From Lachnospiraceae bacterium (GTDB lineage Bacteria; Bacillota; Clostridia; Lachnospirales; Lachnospiraceae): a stretch of DNA of 8,361 bases. Below are positions 1 to 5,273 of the stretch, piece after piece. Each line of letters opens with the position of its first letter. Positions within the stretch are counted from its first letter, which is position 1. A model generated the notes under the pieces. The model saw only the letters and a list, made by a program, of their open reading frames with translations, made no database searches and was not told the DNA's origin. Location: positions 1 to 8,361 of the forward strand of contig DPZM01000196.1 of the NCBI GenBank assembly GCA_003535955.1. Reading direction: 5' to 3'. Made by a program: the position numbers and the translations under genes.

Positions 1-16
1 TGTGAAAATGTTCACA
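1..16. promoter_or_regulatory. Inverted repeat upstream of the DtxR-family gene, CRP-type layout
   Basis: The first 16 bases form TGTGAA-AATG-TTCACA, with perfect 6-bp arms. It also fits the CRP/FNR-superfamily pattern TGTGA-N6-TCACA exactly. It ends directly at the ribosome binding site of the regulator gene, so a bound protein would block transcription or start of translation. It could be an autoregulatory operator, a site for a CRP/FNR-type protein, or a small mRNA hairpin. It does not resemble the classical DtxR box. The promoter lies outside the window. Confidence 0.45.
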
Positions 17-30
17 GGGGGATGACAGTC

Positions 31-408
31 ATGGCGTTACAGGAATTGGGAGAAATGTACCTTGAAACTATATATGTGCTCTCGCAGGAATCATCACAGG
101 TCCGCGCGATAGATGTGGGGGAATACATGGGGTATTCCAAGCCTTCGGTAAGCCGTGCCCTGGGACTCCTTCGTGACGAGGGTCTGTTAAAGAAGGATGA
201 TAACGGCTTCATCAAGCTGACAGAAGCCGGGAACATACTTGCGAAGCGTATATATGAACGCCACACAGTTCTGTCCCGGCTCCTTATGAACATCGGTGTT
301 GACGAGAAAACCGCGACCGATGACGCATGCCGTATTGAGCACTATATCAGTGACACGACATTCGATGCCATCAAGGCTCATATAGCCAAACACAGCACCG
401 GCAACTGA
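31..408 (+). CDS. Short DtxR-family metal-dependent transcriptional regulator with iron-type metal site
   Basis: This 125-residue cytoplasmic regulator has an N-terminal winged helix-turn-helix (about residues 5-65; recognition-helix region YSKPSVSRAL, wing near KKDDNGFIKLTEAG). A helical metal-binding and dimerisation domain follows (about 66-125), and there is no C-terminal SH3-like domain. Aligned by eye to DtxR, the primary-site residues are present: Met9, Cys100, Glu103 and His104 in DDACRIEH, close to DtxR DEACRWEH. MntR has Asp and Glu where Met9 and Cys100 lie here, so iron sensing is more likely than manganese sensing. Of the DtxR ancillary site, His78 is kept but the equivalents of Glu83 and His98 are Ser82 and Thr96. 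The start at 31 is chosen because AGGGGG at 16-21 sits 9 nt before it; the in-frame ATG at 22 directly abuts that site. The stop is 5 nt from the end of the convergent rubrerythrin gene. Family assignment is firm; metal and targets are inferred. Confidence 0.9.
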   Translation: MALQELGEMYLETIYVLSQESSQVRAIDVGEYMGYSKPSVSRALGLLRDEGLLKKDDNGFIKLTEAGNILAKRIYERHTVLSRLLMNIGVDEKTATDDACRIEHYISDTTFDAIKAHIAKHSTGN

Positions 409-413
409 ATTTA

Positions 414-959
414 TCAGTAATTATCCTTCCTTACTTCGAAGTATGCCTGCGGATGATTGCATACCGGGCATTTTTCGGGTGCTTCAAGGCCTACCACAAC
501 ATGACCGCAGTTGCGGCATTCCCACATCACCACGCCGCTCTTCTTAAACACTTCCATTGCTTCAATGTTCTTAAGAAGGGCGCGGTATCTCTCCTCATGA
601 AGTTTCTCTATAGCAGCAACGCCCCTGAACTGGGCTGCAAGCTCCGTAAACCCTTCTTCCTCAGCTTCCTTAGCCATTCTTTCATACATGTCGGTCCATT
701 CGGCATTCTCGCCTTCAGCCGCATGAAGAAGATTGGCGGGAGTATCACCAAGTTCGCCAAGGGCCTTGAACCAGAGCTTGGCATGCTCCTTCTCGTTCTC
801 TGCAGTCTGAAGGAACAGTGCAGCTATCTGCTCATATCCTGCCTTCTTGGCCACCGATGCAAAATATGTGTACTTGTTTCTTGCCTGGGATTCGCCGGCA
901 AAGGCCTCCCAAAGATTTTTCTCGGTTTTGGTCCCTGCATAGGGGTTATTGTCAGCCAT
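414..959 (-). CDS. rbr: Rubrerythrin (diiron peroxidase with C-terminal rubredoxin domain)
   Basis: This 181-residue cytoplasmic protein matches classical rubrerythrins, which reduce hydrogen peroxide to water in anaerobes using electrons from reduced rubredoxin or NAD(P)H oxidoreductases. The N-terminal four-helix ferritin-like domain (about 10-135) carries the diiron ligand motifs: Glu23 in GESQAR, Glu56 and His59 in ENEKEH, an AEEEG segment near 99-103, and Glu118 and His121 in IEKLHEERY. The C-terminal rubredoxin domain has the two CxxC knuckles, Cys148/Cys151 and Cys164/Cys167, for one Fe(SCys)4 centre. No key residue is missing and the length is normal. The start at 959 (MADNNPY) has AGGAG 7 nt upstream; the ATG two codons earlier lies only 1 nt from that site and is unlikely. 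It is probably a single-gene unit from the promoter at 1002-1030. Its 3' end faces the DtxR-family gene, and iron or peroxide control is plausible but not shown. Confidence 0.97.
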   Translation of the reverse strand: MADNNPYAGTKTEKNLWEAFAGESQARNKYTYFASVAKKAGYEQIAALFLQTAENEKEHAKLWFKALGELGDTPANLLHAAEGENAEWTDMYERMAKEAEEEGFTELAAQFRGVAAIEKLHEERYRALLKNIEAMEVFKKSGVVMWECRNCGHVVVGLEAPEKCPVCNHPQAYFEVRKDNY

Positions 960-1001
960 GATCATTCTCCTTTCGTGTATCTCAAATAGTGATCTTATAT
1001 A

Positions 1002-1030
1002 ATTATCTTGTACCCGTACTTATAAGTCAA
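1002..1030 (-). promoter_or_regulatory. SigA-type promoter of the rubrerythrin gene, with 10-bp palindrome at the -35
   Basis: On the minus strand TTGACT (1025-1030) and GATAAT (1002-1007) are separated by exactly 17 nt. Each hexamer matches the consensus at 5 of 6 positions. Transcription should start near 995, giving a leader of about 36 nt with AGGAG before the start codon. A perfect 10-bp palindrome, ACTTATAAGT (1018-1027), overlaps the -35 box and could be an operator. No convincing PerR box is seen. Confidence 0.75.
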
Positions 1031-1061
1031 GGATTATATCCTGTATCCGGTTCAGCCGGGT

Positions 1062-1685
1062 TTATGCATATTTTTTCAGGTCAAGGATATATGTCTCACC
1101 GCTCCCTTTCTTATATCCCAGCTTCACAAGATATTGCTCATGATCTGCTGCCATCTGTGAAAAAGCAAGTTTATTGTATCCCTCCCTTGCCATATATTCA
1201 CATAAAAACCTGCCCGGGGTAACATCCCGGTATGCAGGCATGGCATAGTCAAGAACAACCTCTACATCTCCGGGCTTTATCTCCCTTCCGATAAAGAGAC
1301 AGGCAGGGTTGGATTCGCAGCATATAAGAGCCGCAAAACAATTCCCTGAATCCTCGGAAGAAAATTCGGGAAACCAATACTTAATGTCCTTAAGGGATCT
1401 GTTTAAGAGGTATGAGAAATAACCGTCATTTACATCTGTTTTAATGAGGGTATAATTCTTCTCTTCCCTGAATATCCTGTAAAGATGATATATATTGATC
1501 CCGGCCAGGCAGATATTCATTACAGCTGTCGGATAGGACTTGATGGCCAAGGCGTATCCCGCAAAAATAACACTTCCCGTAAGGTTTATTATCCGAAGCT
1601 TAACCACCGAAGTCATCAGCATCGAAACAAGGACAAGTGCCGACCCAATATAACCTATTATCTCGATCACAGTCTTAATATCCAT
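1062..1685 (-). CDS. YgjV/SemiSWEET-like membrane module fused to a probable GNAT-like domain
   Basis: This 207-residue protein has two parts. Residues about 5-72 form three hydrophobic helices (about 6-25, 31-48 and 52-70). Asn and Gly sit in the pattern LRIINLTGSVIFAGYA and TAVMNICLAGINIYHLYR, which resembles YgjV and the three-helix SemiSWEET/PQ-loop unit, so the N-terminus is membrane-embedded. Residues about 75-207 are soluble and mixed alpha/beta. The end (REGYNKLAFSQMAADHEQYLVKLGYKK, in short segments) has the look of the final strands and helices of a GNAT acetyltransferase, including a LGYKK turn, but no clear acetyl-CoA loop was identified. The start is supported by AGGAG 5 nt upstream. 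The rubrerythrin promoter begins about 30 nt after its stop and no strong terminator separates them. Substrate and role are unknown. The membrane call is firm; the GNAT-like call is tentative. Confidence 0.7.
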   Translation of the reverse strand: MDIKTVIEIIGYIGSALVLVSMLMTSVVKLRIINLTGSVIFAGYALAIKSYPTAVMNICLAGINIYHLYRIFREEKNYTLIKTDVNDGYFSYLLNRSLKDIKYWFPEFSSEDSGNCFAALICCESNPACLFIGREIKPGDVEVVLDYAMPAYRDVTPGRFLCEYMAREGYNKLAFSQMAADHEQYLVKLGYKKGSGETYILDLKKYA

Positions 1686-2000
1686 TTTTGCTCCTTTCTT
1701 TCGCCTTATGAATCCTTAATCTCTTCCGGGATATCTCTTCTCTTTTACTTTATCATCGGATGGGATCCTGTTCAACCAAAATCCTTCCCTCTCTCCTTCT
1801 CCTTCGATACGGCGATCCTTTTATATGCGGTCTGAAGATATGCTGTCCATCTGTATCCTTCATTCCATCCTGCCCTTAAGTGAAGATCATTTTTCTTTTA
1901 TATAATTTTTCTATTTACAGGGAGCATTTTTGTTAAATATCTGTTATTATTAATACAAGGAACCAAATTGTATAGGCACTTGCTCAAGGAGGAATTTCGT
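1686..2000. other. Divergent intergenic region between the YgjV-like gene and the PPK2 gene
   Basis: These 315 nt hold no convincing long gene. For the plus-strand PPK2 gene, a perfect -10 hexamer TATAAT lies at 1901-1906, but no good -35 lies at normal spacing (TTAAGT at 1876-1881 is weak and 19 nt away). Another weak candidate is TTGTTA at 1930-1935 without a good -10. A strong AAGGAGG at 1986-1992 precedes the PPK2 start. On the minus strand, TTGGTT or TTGAAC near 1768-1780 followed by GATAAA-like sequence is a weak promoter candidate for the YgjV-like gene. The stretch 1760-1830 is very purine-rich on the minus strand and contains a 36-codon arginine-rich open frame (1753-1863) of doubtful reality. 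No riboswitch fold was recognised. Confidence 0.5.
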
Positions 2001-3470
2001 ATGCTGAAAGACTGGTCAAAAGCAGAAAAACCCTATGATGCTGAAATCGATTCAAGGCTTGAAAAAGCAAGATCCGAATTAAATGCCAGACAGATGGCGA
2101 TAAAAGAGAATAAATTGCCGGTGCTTGTTATCTTTGACGGCTGGGGCGGAGCCGGAAAGGGCGGGGTGCTCGGTAAGGTGATCAAAAATCTTGACCCCAG
2201 ATTCTATAAGACCGAAACCCTCTCCAAGCCTTCCGAGGATGAGTTAAGAAGGCCCTTCCTGTACAGATATTTCGTCAGGATCCCCGAAGCCGGGCGATTC
2301 TCCTTCTTTGACGGAAGCTGGATGGACGAAATAACCCGGGCTAAGCTCCTTAACAAAACCGGCGACGAAGAATACAAGCGTCAGCTCACTTCCATAAAGC
2401 GCTTCGAAAGGCAGTTATCCGATAACGGTTATCTTGTTGTTAAGTTCTTCTTCAATATTTCAAAGAAGGAGCAGAAAAAGAGACTTGAAGCCTTAAAGGA
2501 CGATAAGAATACCGCATGGCGTGTGAGCAAATGGGATGAATGGCAGAACAAGCATTACGATAAATGTGTGGATGTTTATGATGAATATCTGGAACTCACC
2601 AACCAGTTTATTGCTCCCTGGTACTTTATAGATTCCAAAAGCCGTAAATGGGCTGAGCTCCAGGTTACGGAGATACTTGTAAAGAGCATAGACATAGCCC
2701 TTAAGAATACCGGCAGGGCTGCCGCGATACTGCAAAACACCTTTCCTCTTGTACAGATGCCGCGGTTAAGTGAGATAGACCTTGATAAAAAGATCGGTGA
2801 TGAGGAATACACTAAAGAACTTAAGGACCTGCAGGCAGACCTTGCGGACCTTCACAACCTGATTTACCACAAAAAAGTTCCTGTAGTGATAGCCTATGAA
2901 GGCTGGGACGCTGCGGGTAAAGGCGGGAATATCAAGCGTCTGACTTCGGCTCTTGACCCCAGGGGCTTCGAAGTGCATCCGATCGCCTCTCCCGAACCCG
3001 CCGAGAAGAACAGGCATTACCTGTGGCGCTTCTGGAACAGGCTTCCCAAGGATGGTCATATAGCAATTTTCGACCGCACCTGGTACGGCCGTGTAATGGT
3101 CGAAAGACTGGAGGGCTTCTGTTCGGAGAATGACTGGCAGCGGGCTTATAATGAAATTAACGAATTCGAAAAAGAACTGTATGACTGGGGTGCCGTCATC
3201 ATCAAGTTCTGGGTCCAGATTGACAAAGACACTCAGCTTGCCCGTTTTACCGACAGGCAGAACACTCCCGAAAAGCAATGGAAGATTACCGACGAGGACT
3301 GGCGGAACCGTGAAAAGTGGGACCTCTACGAGGACGCGGTAAATGAAATGATCCAGAAGACCAGTACGGAGTTCGCCCCCTGGCACATACTTGAATCAAA
3401 TGATAAACACTATGCCCGCATCAAGGCTCTTAAAACTGTGACTGATGCTATAAACAAGGCATGCCGGTAA
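2001..3470 (+). CDS. pap: Tandem-domain PPK2, polyphosphate:AMP phosphotransferase type
   Basis: This 489-residue cytoplasmic kinase carries two PPK2 domains, the layout of class II PPK2 enzymes that phosphorylate AMP to ADP with polyphosphate. Domain 1 (about 15-245) has Walker A GWGGAGKGG at 47-55 but a changed Walker B/lid start, FFDGSWMDE (Asp104, Gly105). Domain 2 (about 275-489) has canonical Walker A GWDAAGKGG at 301-309 and FDRTWYGRVMVERLEGF with Asp358 and Arg359, so it is the likely catalytic half. The start at 2001 is chosen because AAGGAGG (1986-1992) lies 8 nt upstream. An in-frame TTG at 1968 would add 11 residues spanning that site and has no ribosome binding site. The gene stands alone, divergent from the YgjV-like gene, with no ppk1 beside it. 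It ends inside a hairpin (3455-3485). It could buffer adenylate charge in starvation. Family is firm; direction and nucleotide specificity are inferred. Confidence 0.93.
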   Translation: MLKDWSKAEKPYDAEIDSRLEKARSELNARQMAIKENKLPVLVIFDGWGGAGKGGVLGKVIKNLDPRFYKTETLSKPSEDELRRPFLYRYFVRIPEAGRFSFFDGSWMDEITRAKLLNKTGDEEYKRQLTSIKRFERQLSDNGYLVVKFFFNISKKEQKKRLEALKDDKNTAWRVSKWDEWQNKHYDKCVDVYDEYLELTNQFIAPWYFIDSKSRKWAELQVTEILVKSIDIALKNTGRAAAILQNTFPLVQMPRLSEIDLDKKIGDEEYTKELKDLQADLADLHNLIYHKKVPVVIAYEGWDAAGKGGNIKRLTSALDPRGFEVHPIASPEPAEKNRHYLWRFWNRLPKDGHIAIFDRTWYGRVMVERLEGFCSENDWQRAYNEINEFEKELYDWGAVIIKFWVQIDKDTQLARFTDRQNTPEKQWKITDEDWRNREKWDLYEDAVNEMIQKTSTEFAPWHILESNDKHYARIKALKTVTDAINKACR

Positions 3471-3492
3471 CCCCGGCATGCCTTGTCTTTAT
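3455..3492. terminator. Probable bidirectional intrinsic terminator overlapping the PPK2 stop codon
   Basis: CAAGGCATGCCGG (3455-3467) and its exact reverse complement (3473-3485) form a perfect 13-bp stem around a 5-nt loop, TAACC. The plus-strand stem is followed by TCTTTAT and the minus-strand stem by TTTAT, so the U-tracts are short on both sides. The stem encodes the last residues of PPK2 and the loop holds its TAA stop. The minus-strand SDR gene ends 32 nt away, so the hairpin could also end that transcript. Confidence 0.75.
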
Positions 3493-3506
3493 GATCATCT
3501 GATCAT
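3491..3506. repeat. Short inverted repeat in the convergent PPK2/SDR gap
   Basis: ATGATCA and TGATCAT are perfect 7-bp complements separated by 2 nt, just after the terminator hairpin and 11 nt before the SDR stop codon. The loop is too small for a good RNA hairpin unless the stem opens. It may be a protein site or chance. Confidence 0.35.
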
Positions 3507-3516
3507 TAAGCACATA

Positions 3517-4293
3517 TTACATGCATGTATATCCGCCGTCGACCGGAAGAGCAATTCCCGTAACATATGACGAATTCGGTGAAGCCAGAAATACCACAGC
3601 GGTATCAAGCTCACCCTCATTACCGTAGCGTTCAAGCGGGATCATTGTCTTGGCGTTCTGCTGGAAGAAATCACTGTTGAGAGTCTCCGTAGTAAGGGGA
3701 GTATAGAAATATCCCGGGCAGATGGAATTAACGGTAATGCTGTATTTGCCCCACTCAGCAGCAAGTGCCCTTGTAAGGTTTACGACACCGCCCTTGGCTG
3801 CATGGTAAGGAGCGGAACCGGCCACTTTATTTCCCACAAGTCCGTACATTGATGCTATGTTTATGATCCTTCCGTACTTTGCGGGGATCATTGCCTGATT
3901 GGCAACAGCGCGGGCGAACTTGAAGGTACCGAAAAGATCCACATCGAACTCCTTCTGGAACTGCTCATCGGTTATGTTCTCCGCATGATCGACTGCACCT
4001 GTTCCGGCATTATTAACGAGGATATCAACACGTCCGAACCGGTCCATGACTTTCTTAACTGTCTCTTCTATTTCATCCGTCTTGGTTATGTCGCAGCGTA
4101 TGGGCATGGTCTCAACGCCATGTTCTTCGGATATGGCCTTACATACCTCCTCCAGCATATCCATCCTGCGGGCAATGGCAACGATCTTACATCCCTGATT
4201 GGCAAGTGCATTGGCCATCTGAACCCCCAGTCCCGATGAACATCCCGTAACAATAGCTACATTTCCCGTGATCTCAAATATTCTCTTAAACAT
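3517..4293 (-). CDS. Short-chain dehydrogenase/reductase (SDR), substrate unknown
   Basis: This 258-residue protein is a classical SDR oxidoreductase, soluble, with a Rossmann fold binding NAD(P)H. The cofactor motif TGCSSGLG is at 16-23 and NNAG at 94-97. The catalytic Ser148, Tyr163 and Lys167 lie in NIASMYG and YHAAK, and the C-terminus has VTGIALPVDGGY. Arg42 and Arg43 after the second strand favour NADP(H). The position usually held by the fourth catalytic residue, Asn in VNLxGxF, is Asp119 (DVDLFGTF). Overall it looks like gluconate 5-dehydrogenase or 3-oxoacyl-ACP-reductase-like SDRs, but the substrate cannot be told from sequence. The start is supported by AGGAGG 7 nt upstream. It lies 156 nt downstream of the ZIP transporter gene on the same strand, with its own promoter (4396-4424) in the gap. 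Its transcript probably ends at the hairpin shared with PPK2. Confidence 0.92.
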   Translation of the reverse strand: MFKRIFEITGNVAIVTGCSSGLGVQMANALANQGCKIVAIARRMDMLEEVCKAISEEHGVETMPIRCDITKTDEIEETVKKVMDRFGRVDILVNNAGTGAVDHAENITDEQFQKEFDVDLFGTFKFARAVANQAMIPAKYGRIINIASMYGLVGNKVAGSAPYHAAKGGVVNLTRALAAEWGKYSITVNSICPGYFYTPLTTETLNSDFFQQNAKTMIPLERYGNEGELDTAVVFLASPNSSYVTGIALPVDGGYTCM

Positions 4294-4395
4294 TAAAATA
4301 CCTCCTATTATAATTAATGTATTGCCCCCTCACCTTCGTTCGGCGGCCAATCGTCGGAACCATCCAGAATTATGCTTTGGTCCACCCCAATAACG

Positions 4396-4424
4396 ATTAT
4401 AGCATAATCAAAAGATCATTTGAA
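4396..4424 (-). promoter_or_regulatory. Extended -10 promoter of the SDR gene
   Basis: On the minus strand TGCTATAAT (4396-4404) is a perfect extended -10 element. TTCAAA (4419-4424; 4 of 6 matches) lies 17 nt upstream. Transcription would start near 4389, giving a leader of about 96 nt with a GC-rich middle (about 4330-4360), in which no clear fold or riboswitch was recognised. A 5-bp inverted repeat, TCAAA/TTTGA, overlaps the -35. No terminator for the upstream ZIP gene is visible between its stop and this promoter, so read-through is possible. Confidence 0.7.
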
Positions 4425-4449
4425 TTCCATATTTATCGTTTTCATCACA

Positions 4450-5232
4450 CTAACCCAGGGCAACATCCAATGCCATCATCAGGCTGAAACCTATTGCAAA
4501 GGATATCACACCTATATTCGAGTGTTTCCCGGCAGACATTTCCGGTATCAGTTCTTCCACCACAACATAGAGCATTGCTCCGGCTGCGAAGGAAAGAAAA
4601 TATGGCATTGCGGGAACCACCAAACCTGCCACAAGAACGGTCAGGCCTCCGAAAACAGGCTCCACGGCTCCTGACAGAACACCCAGAAAGAAGGAACGCT
4701 TCTTGCTTTTTCCCTCCGCAAAAAGAGGCATGGATATGATAGCCCCTTCGGGAAAGTTCTGTATCGCTATACCCAGTGCAAGTGCAAATGCCGCCCCAAT
4801 GGTGATATTATTGCTTCCGCTTACGAGCCCGGCATACACCACACCCACTGCCATGCCCTCCGGGATATTATGAAGAGTCACTGCCAGGACCAGCATGACC
4901 AGCCTTGTCAGCTGACTTTTAGGGCCTTCTGTCTGGTCTATGCCCACATGAAGATGAGGTATGATGTGATCAAGCAGCAGAAGGAACAAGATTCCCAGCC
5001 AAAACCCGGTAAAGGCAGGAAGAAAAGCAAGCCTTCCCTTATCGGATGACTGCTCTATAGCCGGAACGATCAGGCTCCATATGGAAGCCGCAACCATCAC
5101 GCCCGCGGCAAAACCGATCAGGGCCCGCCTGATGCTTATATTGAATTCCTTCTTCAGAAAGAAAACACACGCCGAACCCGCTGCAGTTCCTATAAAAGGA
5201 ATGAACAAACCCCAAAATACCGTTCCTGACAT
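4450..5232 (-). CDS. ZIP-family (GufA/ZupT-like) divalent metal transporter
   Basis: This 260-residue integral membrane protein has about eight hydrophobic helices, as expected for a ZIP importer of Zn2+, Fe2+ or Mn2+. The two metal-channel signatures are both present: HNIPEG at 121-126 (helix 4) and QNFPEG at 158-163 (helix 5). Between helices 3 and 4 lies a short cytoplasmic-type loop following the His-bearing DHIIPHLHVG (88-97), a likely metal-capturing segment. Length is normal for bacterial ZIPs. The start (MSGTVFWG) has AGGAGG 7 nt upstream. Its gene begins 41 nt after the C11 protease stop, with no promoter or terminator seen in the gap, so the two are probably co-transcribed. Metal specificity cannot be read from the sequence. 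C11 proteases can depend on Ca2+, but ZIPs are not known as calcium transporters, so the pairing may have no functional meaning. Confidence 0.93.
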   Translation of the reverse strand: MSGTVFWGLFIPFIGTAAGSACVFFLKKEFNISIRRALIGFAAGVMVAASIWSLIVPAIEQSSDKGRLAFLPAFTGFWLGILFLLLLDHIIPHLHVGIDQTEGPKSQLTRLVMLVLAVTLHNIPEGMAVGVVYAGLVSGSNNITIGAAFALALGIAIQNFPEGAIISMPLFAEGKSKKRSFFLGVLSGAVEPVFGGLTVLVAGLVVPAMPYFLSFAAGAMLYVVVEELIPEMSAGKHSNIGVISFAIGFSLMMALDVALG

Positions 5233-5273
5233 CGTTACACCTCCTCGTAATTCTTATCCCCTCAATTAGTATA

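Noticed and set aside
22..30. Upstream in-frame ATG for the DtxR-family gene
   Set aside because: It directly abuts the AGGGGG ribosome binding site, while the ATG at 31 has a normal 9-nt spacing.
995..1009. AT-rich sequence near the rubrerythrin start resembling a PerR box
   Set aside because: Too few matches to TTATAATNATTATAA when aligned in either register; it is mainly the -10 region.
1047..1059. CCGG-TTCAG-CCGG mini-hairpin after the YgjV-like gene as a terminator
   Set aside because: Only 4 bp of stem and no following T-run on either strand.
1968..2000. TTG start adding 11 residues to PPK2
   Set aside because: No ribosome binding site before it, and the extension covers the AAGGAGG that serves the ATG at 2001.
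2766..3386. Long antisense open frame inside the PPK2 gene
   Set aside because: It is opposite a well-conserved two-domain enzyme and its translation shows no recognisable domain.
4307..4312. Second minus-strand TATAAT before the SDR gene
   Set aside because: It abuts the AGGAGG ribosome binding site, so a transcript from it would lack that site.
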